From assembly GCA_910578505.1 (NCBI GenBank), contig CAJTPV010000041.1:1-23483 (forward strand): a stretch of DNA of 23,483 nucleotides, read 5' to 3'. Positions within the stretch are counted from its first letter, which is position 1; each line of letters begins with the position of its first letter. This document shows, piece after piece, positions 1 to 6,081 of this stretch. The notes beneath the pieces are model-generated. The model had not been told where the DNA came from, searched no databases, and was given only the letters and a program-made list of their open reading frames with translations. The position numbers were made by a program, and so were the translations under genes. Source of the stretch: an uncultured Oscillospiraceae bacterium (GTDB lineage Bacteria; Bacillota; Clostridia; Oscillospirales; Oscillospiraceae).

Positions 1-188
1 CTTTGTGTGACAACAAAATCATAGTCGTTTCTCCTTTCCTGCCAAGGGCTTGTTCTGTTTTTTCTACCCACTCTTTCTACAGATGAGCCGTAAATCAAGT
101 CTTTTTTGAGATAATCAACCATTTTAACAAAATAGTTTCTATCATCGAAGGCGCTCGTAGCCGCGCCCTGAAAGCGGTTAACGCAGAA

Positions 189-1106
189 TTGATCCAAATG
201 TATTGGGATGTTGGCGAATATCTATCCAGACTCTGCGCCAATGCAGCGTTTGGTGATAAAGTAATTGATGAGGTGGCATCCTATATTGCCAGCAACGGCA
301 CAGCGGTAAAGGGGTTCAACCGCCGCGGATTGTACCGAATGAAGCAATTCTATGAAACCTACCGGGATGACGAATTTGTGACACCGCTGGTGACACAAAT
401 CAGCTGGACAAATCACCTGCTGATCATGTCCGGTTCAAAATCAACAGAAGAACGCCATTTTTATATGCAGCTGTGTGCAGATGAGCACTATTCAAAGCGC
501 GAACTGGCCCGTCAGATGGACAGTGCGTACTATGAACGGTATATGCTTTCATCAAAGAAGCCGCTTCCAGATATAGTTCCCCAAAATGTAAGGGGCGGCA
601 TCTTGGATACCTATGTTCTGGAGTTTCTTGATTTGCCGGCACAATACTCGGAGCAGACTTTCAAAAAAGCAATCATTGCAAACCTCAAAAAATTCATCCT
701 CGAATTCGGAAAGGATTTTTCATTGATTGGCGAGGAATATCGTGTACAAGTTGGCGGTTCAGATTTTTACATCGACCTCCTCTTTTACAATCGAGCGCTG
801 TCCTGTCTTGTGCCGGTTGAATTAAAGATTGGGAAGTTTAAGCCGGAGCATGTTGGACAGATTAATTTCTATCTGGAAGCCCTTGACCGTGATGTGAAAA
901 AGCCACACGAGAATCCGAGCGTCGGGTTGGTTCTCTGTGCCAGCAAAGATGATGCGGTAGTTGAGTATGCCCTGAGCCGCAGTATATCTCCGACGATGGT
1001 TTCTGATTACACACTTTATCTTCCGGATAAAAAAATTCTCCAAGACAAATTGCGCGAGTTAGCTGACATCGCCATGGAGCAAGATGGTACGGGCAGGAGC
1101 AAATAG
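189..1106 (+). CDS. DUF1016 / YhcG-family PD-(D/E)XK nuclease, 5' end damaged
   Basis: The product matches the DUF1016 (YhcG-like) family: a helical N-terminal domain followed by a PD-(D/E)XK nuclease fold. The nuclease core is visible as D196 in DFYIDLLFYNR and E211-x-K213 in PVELKIGKF. Members occur in mobile and defence-type loci; the substrate is unknown. This TTG start is only the first start codon available in the frame. Homology clearly continues upstream in the same frame back to about 108 (IVSIIEGARSRALKAVNAEL), where no ATG, GTG or TTG exists. An ATG at 83 in another frame would join this frame if the six-T run at 102-107 were one base shorter, so the gene is probably frameshifted. 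Family assignment is firm; functionality is doubtful. A diverged copy of a BRO-gene tail follows directly after the stop codon. Confidence 0.8.
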   Translation: MIQMYWDVGEYLSRLCANAAFGDKVIDEVASYIASNGTAVKGFNRRGLYRMKQFYETYRDDEFVTPLVTQISWTNHLLIMSGSKSTEERHFYMQLCADEHYSKRELARQMDSAYYERYMLSSKKPLPDIVPQNVRGGILDTYVLEFLDLPAQYSEQTFKKAIIANLKKFILEFGKDFSLIGEEYRVQVGGSDFYIDLLFYNRALSCLVPVELKIGKFKPEHVGQINFYLEALDRDVKKPHENPSVGLVLCASKDDAVVEYALSRSISPTMVSDYTLYLPDKKILQDKLRELADIAMEQDGTGRSK

Positions 1107-1111
1107 GTTTT

Positions 1112-1242
1112 CGCCAATATGATTGCGAATACCGCCGGGGAGATAGTCTGGACGATAAAAATAATCATACCGAAGCGCAAAAAACGCTGAAATCTATTTT
1201 CACTGAGAAGTTTCAGGCGGCATATAGTTTTCTCCAATGCCA
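1112..1242 (+). repeat. Imperfect direct repeat, copy 1 (orphan tail of a BRO-type gene)
   Basis: This stretch resembles 2112-2245, which is the 3' end of the BRO-family pseudogene plus its trailer. Positions 1167-1242 and 2168-2245 are nearly identical, including the run CGCTGAAATCTATTTTCACT; the part before that is more diverged. Translated, copy 1 gives a degraded form of the antirepressor C-terminus without the rest of the gene. It is therefore the remains of a second copy of that gene end. Confidence 0.75.
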
Positions 1243-1244
1243 GG

Positions 1245-1279
1245 AAAACCGCTGATTCCTTAGTGAATCGGCGGTTTTT
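1245..1279 (+). terminator. Rho-independent terminator after the DUF1016 gene
   Basis: A 14-bp stem (AAAACCGCTGATTC paired with GAATCGGCGGTTTT, one G-T pair) with a short loop is followed by T residues. It lies directly after repeat copy 1. The other repeat copy is also followed by a hairpin, but one of different sequence. Confidence 0.7.
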
Positions 1280-1440
1280 CGCTGCTTTTGGGCGCGACAA
1301 AACCACCCGCGTTTTCGCTTGGGGGTTATCAGGGGTTTACGATACTCAGGATATGGTCTACCTGCGGGATGGTATTGAAATCACACAGGATATCATGCCA
1401 TAACAGAGAAAACAGCGCAACATAAAGCAAAAAATATCAG
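1280..1440. other. Intergenic remnant without a recognisable gene
   Basis: No intact gene is visible. One frame reads coding-like around 1322-1402 (containing VYDTQDMVYLRDGIEIT) and then stops; no family was recognised. It may be leftover sequence from the missing N-terminal part of the BRO-type gene or from another element gene. Confidence 0.4.
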
Positions 1441-2181
1441 AGCAAAGTAAAGCAGCGGCTCAGGGCGGAGGGCAGTGAAACCGTGACAAATTGTCACGGT
1501 TTGAAGATGACCGCCGCAGATGGGAAACGGCGTCTCACAGATGTTGCAGATACGGAACAGCTTCTCCGCATCATCCAGTCCGTCCCTTCTCCTAAAGCGG
1601 AGCCCTTTAAGGCATAGCTGGCCCAAGTAGGGCGGGAACGTATAGAGGAAACCATAGACCCGGAACTTACGATTGAGCGCGCCTTGGTCACGTATCTGAA
1701 AAAAGGATACACAAGAGAGTGGATCAATCAGCGCCTGCAGGCAATCCAGGTCCGTAAAGAGTTAACGGATGAGTGGAATGCCCGTGGGGTACAGCAGGGA
1801 ATTGAGTATGTGATCCTGACGGATGAAATTTCTCGTGCATGGTCTGGAATGACGACTCGGCAGTACAATAAGGGTTTGACAAAAGAAAATCTCCGGTATA
1901 ATATGACGACGTTGGAGCTCGTTCTAAATATGCTGGCAGAAGCCACTACAACAGAAATCTCGAAACAACGGGAGCCGGAAACGTTCAAGGAAAACCTGGC
2001 AGTTGCCCGTGAGGGTGGCGAAGCAGCAGTTGAGTCCAGAAAAGCAGTTGAGTCCAGAACTGGCGTTCCTGTCATTACAGCACAGAATGCAGTTCAGTTA
2101 AATCAGGTGGTCACCAATTTGATTGAGAATGCTGCCGGTGAAAATAGGCTGGACGCTAGAAATGATGATACCGAAGCATAA
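1441..2181 (+). pseudogene. BRO-family / DinD-like phage antirepressor, broken
   Basis: The translation matches BRO-family (Bro-N) antirepressor proteins typical of prophages and integrative elements. Recognisable blocks in one frame are SETVTNCHGLKMTAADGK, DVADTEQLLRIIQSVPSPKA, LAQVGRERIEETIDPEL, GYTREWINQRLQAIQVRKEL and LNMLAEATTTEISK. The gene is interrupted by an in-frame TAG at 1615-1617, exactly where the family usually has tryptophan (KxWLAQVGRER), so a single TGG-to-TAG change explains it. A TAA at 1423-1425 precedes this block and the N-terminal part of the Bro-N domain is missing. The longest remaining open stretch (1684-2181, TTG start) would be only a C-terminal fragment. A 15-bp tandem duplication near 2030-2060 repeats AVESR. 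Confidence 0.8.
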
Positions 2182-2245
2182 AAAACGCTGAAATCTATTT
2201 TCACTGAGAAGTTTCCAGTGGCATCTATAGTTTTCTCCAATGCCA
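2112..2245 (+). repeat. Imperfect direct repeat, copy 2 (3' end of the BRO-type gene)
   Basis: This is the partner of the copy at 1112-1242. It covers the last coding residues of the antirepressor pseudogene, its stop codon and about 64 bp of trailer, and runs into a terminator hairpin. Confidence 0.75.
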
Positions 2246-2282
2246 AAAATCCGAGGAAATCAATTGATTTTCTCGGATTTTT
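2245..2282. terminator. Bidirectional terminator between the BRO pseudogene and the integrase
   Basis: A near-perfect palindrome has AAAAATCCGAG and CTCGGATTTTT as outer arms and an AT-rich palindromic centre. It has A and T runs on both flanks, so it can end transcription from the plus-strand pseudogene and the minus-strand integrase. Confidence 0.8.
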
Positions 2283-2320
2283 GTAACTTTTTGAGATGAT
2301 TCCTTTCGGCGCACTTTTGT

Positions 2321-2339
2321 TGACCCAGATTTTGACCCA
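2321..2339. repeat. Paired TGACCCA repeats next to the integrase end
   Basis: TGACCCA occurs at 2321-2327 and 2333-2339, a 12-bp period. The same pair with the same period recurs at 4282-4300. The position beside an integrase gene suggests arm-type binding sites of a tyrosine recombinase; this is inference. Confidence 0.55.
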
Positions 2340-2349
2340 TACGGGAAAA

Positions 2350-3289
2350 CTACGGGATAGCGCCGGAGAGGAAACTGCTGACCGTATTGGCAGCTTTTGC
2401 CTGCATGTCAGTGGTGACGTGAGCATACGTGTCCAAGGTGAAACCTGCGGAGTAGTGTCCCAACATGGCAGATAGGGTCTTGATGTCCACGCCGTTTTGC
2501 AGTGCCATCACAGAAAACGTGTGTCGCAGACTATGGAACGGGATCTTTTCCAGCCCCGCCCGCTTCAATACCCGCTGAAGCATGTGCAGGACGCTGTCCG
2601 GGGAGATCGGGTCTCCCGTCGGGGACGGGAAGACGTATTCAGAGGTGGATTGCTGCTTCATCTGACGGAGGAGTTCTATCGTATCCGTTCCTATTGCGAT
2701 ATTGCGGTAGGAATTTTTCGTTTTCAGGGGTGCTTCCACCACTGCTCCATTCTGGCGCAGGATTTGCCGTTGGACACAGATGATTCCTTTTTTCAGGTCA
2801 ATATCGCTCCATTTGAGTCCCAACAGTTCACCTCGGCGCAGTCCGGTGGACAGGTCGATGTAGTACAACTCGAATACGCCGCTGCGCTTTGCTTCCTCGA
2901 AGAATGTCGCAAGGCAGTCCAGAGGAAGAATTTTCATCTCCTTCTTCTCCAACTTTGGGAGAGCACAGCCTTTGGTGGGATTCGTGGCAATAATCCGCTG
3001 CTCCATCGCGCAGTTGCAGGCAGCGGATGCTCAGTTTTGCGTAGTCCTCCAGCCAAGTGTCCAACCACTGGCCTACGGTGTACTGACCTGCCTTGGTGGG
3101 ATCGAGGGCAGTCCCCTCTCCGATTGCCTTCTTGAGTTTTGCTTTGACCTCTGCCTGGGTCCTGCCCAGAACGTTCTTGTAGATGGCCTTACCGGTGTCT
3201 GGATCGCGTCCTGCGGTGTAGCGGCCTTCCCAGCGGCCATCCTTTCGCTTGCGGATGTTTCCTTCTCCGTTCGCTCGTCGTTTCGCCAT
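2350..3289 (-). pseudogene. Tyrosine recombinase (phage/ICE integrase) with internal deletion and frameshift
   Basis: The gene is a site-specific tyrosine integrase of the Tn916/phage type. Its N-terminal part starts at ATG 3289 behind the strong site AAGGAGGTG and has the arm-binding domain typical of Clostridia (AKRRANGEGNIRKRKDGRWE) up to LEDYAKLSIR. The catalytic domain lies in a different frame from about 3006 to 2350 and keeps all key residues: Arg in TGLRRGE, Lys in LKTKNSYR, HSLRH, LGHYSAGFT and the Tyr in LDTYAH. Between them, around 3010-3025, roughly 80-90 residues of the core-binding domain are absent and the frame is shifted. The enzyme should therefore be dead, fixing the element in place. 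It presumably once served the att site whose scar is at 4417-4461. Confidence 0.85.
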
Positions 3290-3600
3290 GTGCGGCACCT
3301 CCTTTTGGACTACACCCACTATCACACTCCGGCGGGAATAGCTACCGGGCGGCGGGAGAGTTATCAGAAAATTTTCTATCTGAGCATAGAGCTATTGCCC
3401 GACATTTTGCCGAGGTGCTACTCTGCCGAAATCTGCCCACACAAGTCTCACACGGCGCCTTATGTGGTGCTGCGTGTGGGATGCGCTGCCGCCCTGGAAA
3501 ATGGCACACAGGGCCTCCAGGGGGCGGTCGTATGGCAGTTGCCGCTATAGTCTTCTCTTTGTTTACACTGGTGCAATTTTTGAACTGCGGGGAAACCTCT
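3290..3600. other. Intergenic region without a supported gene
   Basis: This 310-bp stretch lies where such elements often carry an excisionase or small regulatory genes. The open frames crossing it show no recognisable family and no good ribosome site, so none is called. The integrase ribosome site falls at its left edge and the promoter of the toxin-antitoxin pair just beyond its right edge. Confidence 0.4.
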
Positions 3601-3617
3601 TTTCATTCCTCTGCAAA

Positions 3618-3628
3618 TGTGGTATACT
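3618..3628 (+). promoter_or_regulatory. Extended -10 promoter of the MNT/HEPN pair
   Basis: TGGTATACT fits an extended -10 element (TG-n-TATACT), 28 bp before the antitoxin start codon. No good -35 is seen, which is common for extended -10 promoters. Confidence 0.5.
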
Positions 3629-3656
3629 ATGTTTACCATGAAAGGGTGGTGGTGAT

Positions 3657-3956
3657 ATGCCGACCTATAGCATTGACGAACTTCGCCGGATTATTACGCC
3701 GATCGCACAGGAGCATGGTGTAGAAAGCGTTTCCCTATTTGGCTCGTATTCCAGAGGAACAGCCTCAGCAGACAGCGACGTTGACTTGAAGATCGAAAAA
3801 GGCCGGCTTCGTTCTCTTTTCCAACTGGGCGGGTTTCGTCTGGCAGTGGAGGATGCGCTGAAGCTGTCCGTGGATCTTATCACCAGCGAAGCGTCTGATC
3901 CTGTATTTCTGGATTCGATTGGGAGAGATGAGGTGTTGCTCTATCGTAACTCGTGA
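3657..3956 (+). CDS. mntA: MNT-type nucleotidyltransferase antitoxin (MntA-like)
   Basis: This 99-aa minimal nucleotidyltransferase is the antitoxin of a HEPN/MNT (type VII) toxin-antitoxin pair. The signature GSX10DXD is present exactly: GS at residues 29-30 in LFGSYSRGTAS, with D41 and D43 in SDVDL. In characterised MntA/HepT systems the enzyme AMPylates a tyrosine of the HEPN toxin and so silences it. The ATG at 3657 follows a GGTGGTGG purine stretch. The HEPN gene overlaps its 3' end, as usual for co-expressed pairs. Both genes look intact although the surrounding element is decaying. Confidence 0.9.
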   Translation: MPTYSIDELRRIITPIAQEHGVESVSLFGSYSRGTASADSDVDLKIEKGRLRSLFQLGGFRLAVEDALKLSVDLITSEASDPVFLDSIGRDEVLLYRNS

Positions 3957-4284
3957 CGCAGTGATCTTACAAAAAATTATTATGTACTGTCAGCGGATTG
4001 CAGAAAATCTGGAGCGTTTTCACCATGATTTCTCAGCATTTGAAAGCGACCATCTTTTTCAGGACGCCTGTTGTATGTGCGTAGTACAGATTAGTGAACT
4101 GGTTTCCCAGCTCTCAGAGAGCATAAAACAGCAAAATGCGGCAGTTCCGTGGCGTGTCATCAAGGACACCCGAAATTTCTATGTCCACTCATATGGCGCC
4201 ATTGATGTATCTGCGGTGTGGAATACACTGGAACAGGATATTCCTTCTTTGAAATCCGCCTGCGAGGCCATTCTAAACGCCTGA
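3928..4284 (+). CDS. hepT: HEPN-domain toxin (HepT / DUF86-like)
   Basis: This small helical protein of about 118 aa matches the HEPN/DUF86 toxin family, proposed ribonucleases. The catalytic motif RX4HXY is visible as R82-NFYV-H87-S-Y89; in known systems this Tyr is the one AMPylated by MntA. The start is uncertain: ATG 3928 overlaps the antitoxin gene by 29 bp and has GGGAG just upstream, while GTG 3961 lies just after the antitoxin stop and gives a length closer to some relatives. TTG 3919 is less likely. It is the last gene before the tRNA scar at the element edge. Confidence 0.88.
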   Translation: MRCCSIVTRDAVILQKIIMYCQRIAENLERFHHDFSAFESDHLFQDACCMCVVQISELVSQLSESIKQQNAAVPWRVIKDTRNFYVHSYGAIDVSAVWNTLEQDIPSLKSACEAILNA

Positions 4285-4300
4285 CCCATAATTTGACCCA
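4282..4300. repeat. Second pair of TGACCCA repeats, near the att scar
   Basis: TGACCCA at 4282-4288 and 4294-4300 repeats the pair at 2321-2339 with identical 12-bp period. It overlaps the end of the HEPN gene and lies about 120 bp from the tRNA fragment, a common distance for integrase arm sites. Confidence 0.55.
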
Positions 4301-4416
4301 GAATAGGAAAAGCCCCAGTGGAGCCAATGGACGGAAAAGGGCCAGAAAGGATAGGATTCCGGACGCAATCGGGCCGGAAACCACCTGAAATGTCTGCACA
4401 CTACTTCTGAGAGTAG

Positions 4417-4461
4417 CTACGGACCAGAAGGCCCGGGGTTCGAATCCCTCGCGGCGTGCCA
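4417..4461 (+). pseudogene. tRNA-Arg(ACG)-like 3' fragment, probable attachment-site scar
   Basis: The stretch reads as the 3' part of a tRNA: anticodon loop CTACGGA (anticodon ACG), 3' anticodon stem CCAGA, T loop GGTTCGAATCC, acceptor strand GCGGCGT, discriminator G and CCA. The 5' part, including acceptor strand and D arm, is absent, and the sequence before the loop (GAGAGTAG) does not pair with the stem. Tyrosine integrases often cross over in the anticodon loop or T arm of tRNA genes and leave such a displaced 3' end at one edge of the element. The outer T-stem pair (C-C) is mismatched. An intact copy should lie at the other edge, outside this window. Confidence 0.65.
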
Positions 4462-4465
4462 TCGC

Positions 4466-4496
4466 CCCCGTATTCGTCAAGAATGCGGGGATTTTT
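4466..4496 (+). terminator. Terminator after the tRNA-Arg fragment
   Basis: A 10-bp stem (CCCCGTATTC with GAATGCGGGG, one G-T pair) is followed by ATTTTTCTTT. It is probably the native terminator of the disrupted tRNA gene. Confidence 0.75.
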
Positions 4497-4552
4497 CTTT
4501 GATTTGCGGCGATTTTGCGCCAAAAAAGTTCCTATTTATTTGGCTGAAAAAC

Positions 4553-5110
4553 GGCTTTACCCCAACAAATACCCCTTATGTGCTGGCGCTGAAAGGGAAC
4601 CAAGGGACACTGCATGAGGATGTGCGGCTATATCTGAGTGATCCGGAGGTAAGGCAGGCTTTACAGGCATCCGGACAGTATAAACGAACCCTCGAAAAGG
4701 CCCGGAGTCAGATAGAAATCAGAGAGTATTACCAGACAGAGGTAATCTCCTGGCTGAACTGTAAAAAGGAGTGGAAAGGGCTGAAAAGTATCGGTATGGA
4801 AGAGAAAACCATCCGAAAAGATGGTATGGAAAAGAAGGAATACCGATTTTTTATCAGCAGTTTGAAGGCAGATATCGAATTATTTTCCAGGGCGGTACGT
4901 GGTCACTGGAGTGTGGAAAGTATGCACTGGCATCTCGATGTGACCTTCCGGGAGGACGCCAACCAGACCTTGGACCGTCTGGCTGCGCAGAATCTGAATA
5001 TTATCCGCAAATGGTGCTTGAGCATTCTGAAAGTCTTGGAGTTATTCCGCCCTAATCTATCCATGAAAAAGAAACGCTTTATTATCAGCATGGATCCTCC
5101 CCAATTTTTA
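4553..5110 (+). pseudogene. ISAs1-family transposase, 5'-truncated remnant
   Basis: The frame encodes the C-terminal half of an ISAs1-type DDE transposase (IS4 superfamily). Blocks seen are YVLALKGNQGTLHEDVRLYL, the Y/RxxxE-like region with RAVRGHWSVESMHWHLDV, FREDANQTLDRLAAQNLNII and the end KKKRFIISMDPPQFL. The N-terminal half with the first catalytic Asp is missing. The natural stop has been lost too, so the open frame runs on through the tRNA promoter into tRNA-Gly. No terminal inverted repeats or target duplications were found. It sits exactly between the tRNA-Arg scar and the tRNA operon. Confidence 0.85.
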
Positions 5111-5134
5111 GTCGTGAACTCAAGAAAAATCCTA

Positions 5135-5163
5135 TTGACAACAGCCGCGGAGTGTGCTATGAT
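5135..5163 (+). promoter_or_regulatory. Sigma-A promoter of the tRNA operon
   Basis: TTGACA at 5135-5140 and TATGAT at 5158-5163 are 17 bp apart, a near-consensus pair. It lies 52 bp before tRNA-Gly, just after the transposase remnant, so the operon kept its own promoter. Confidence 0.85.
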
Positions 5164-5215
5164 AATAAAGCTGACAATTTGTTGCTGTAGAATAATGCGA
5201 GCAGGTGGCTTATAC

Positions 5216-5290
5216 GCGGGTGTAGCACAATGGCCAGGGCACCAGCCTTCCAAGCTGGGGATGCGAGTTCGATTCTCGTCACCCGCTCCA
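5216..5290 (+). tRNA. tRNA-Gly(TCC)
   Basis: The acceptor stem GCGGGTG/CACCCGC is fully paired, the anticodon loop CTTCCAA gives TCC (5249-5251), the T loop is TTCGATT and CCA is encoded. The D stem has one mismatch. It is the first gene of a five-tRNA operon. Confidence 0.95.
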
Positions 5291-5295
5291 GATAC

Positions 5296-5372
5296 GCGCC
5301 AGTAGCTCAGTCGGATAGAGCAACTGCCTTCTAAGCAGTAGGCCAGGGGTTCGAATCCCTTCTGGCGTGCCA
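5296..5372 (+). tRNA. tRNA-Arg(TCT)
   Basis: The acceptor stem GCGCCAG/CTGGCGT is paired, the anticodon loop CTTCTAA gives TCT (5330-5332), the T loop is TTCGAAT and CCA is encoded. It starts 5 bp after tRNA-Gly. Confidence 0.96.
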
Positions 5373-5411
5373 ATTTCGTTCTGGCGGATTGCCATCTTGT
5401 TTTGTAAATGT

Positions 5412-5489
<78 letters not shown>

Positions 5490-5492
5490 AAT

Positions 5493-5528
5493 GGACAAGG
5501 GATTGGATTATACTCCAATCCCTTGTCC
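5493..5528. other. Perfect 15-bp inverted repeat inside the tRNA operon
   Basis: GGACAAGGGATTGGA (5493-5507) and TCCAATCCCTTGTCC (5514-5528) form a perfect stem with a 6-nt loop, starting four bases after tRNA-His. No T run follows, so it is not a standard terminator. It may act in RNA processing, as a partial attenuator, or be a small repeat element. Confidence 0.75.
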
Positions 5529-5550
5529 TCCCACTCAAAACGCCCAATAC

Positions 5551-5625
5551 TGGGGTGTAGCCAAGTGGTAAGGCACGGGACTTTGACTCCCGCATCCGCT
5601 GGTTCGAGTCCAGCCATCCCAGCCA
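5551..5625 (+). tRNA. tRNA-Gln(TTG)
   Basis: It starts with T1 (TGGGGTG, typical of bacterial tRNA-Gln), the anticodon loop CTTTGAC gives TTG (5583-5585), the T loop is TTCGAGT, and GCCA is encoded at the 3' end. Confidence 0.95.
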
Positions 5626-5628
5626 TTT

Positions 5629-5704
5629 GACTCGTTAGCTCAGTCGGCAGAGCAACTGCCTTTTAAGCAGTGGGTCCGGGGTTCGAATCCCCGACGGGTC
5701 ACCA
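5629..5704 (+). tRNA. tRNA-Lys(TTT)
   Basis: The acceptor stem GACTCGT/ACGGGTC is paired, the anticodon loop CTTTTAA gives TTT (5662-5664), the T loop is TTCGAAT and CCA is encoded. It begins 3 bp after tRNA-Gln and is the last gene of the operon. Confidence 0.96.
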
Positions 5705-5707
5705 GAT

Positions 5708-5743
5708 AAATCCCTTGAGCCGCAACGGTTCTGGGGATTTTTT
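5708..5743 (+). terminator. Terminator of the tRNA operon
   Basis: AAATCCC and GGGGATTT form the base of a stem with an inner GAGCCG/CGGTTC helix, followed by a T run. It begins four bases after tRNA-Lys. Confidence 0.8.
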
Positions 5744-6022
5744 CTTTGTTCATCTTGCTCATATTGGCCTGAAAATGGAGCTGAAAAGGCCGGATTTTTC
5801 GGGCTGGACAAGTCAAAATACAGGTCAGCTGCCGCGCCCCCCGGAGCCGCAGTCCTCCTACCTTCACGCTGAGCGTATCATAAATCCGTATCGGCTGCCT
5901 CTTTTTGAGCCAGCCGCTGCTACTTTTGGGGCGGCTTTTTTTACAGCCCCTTGTGTCTCAGCACCTCACCCACCATTTTTTCCCCACCCCGCGAAAAACC
6001 AGTAGCGGAACGAAAGACATTG
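5744..6022. other. Intergenic region before pyk with a second terminator-like hairpin
   Basis: No gene is supported here. A hairpin AGCCGC/GCGGCT with seven Ts at 5912-5942 looks like another plus-strand terminator, although no plus-strand gene precedes it after the tRNA terminator. Open frames in this stretch lack ribosome sites and known domains. Confidence 0.5.
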
Positions 6023-6031
6023 TGGTAAAAT
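6023..6031 (+). promoter_or_regulatory. Putative extended -10 promoter of pyk
   Basis: TGGTAAAAT is an extended -10 element, 50 bp before the pyk start. The -35 region at the expected distance is weak. Confidence 0.4.
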
Positions 6032-6081
6032 AGTCCTATCAAACCGAATAATATACCATTATTTACCAGGAGGACGACAAT

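Noticed and set aside
2497..3550. Plus-strand frames across the integrase and upstream gap
   Set aside because: They are antisense to the integrase fragments, with no ribosome sites or families.
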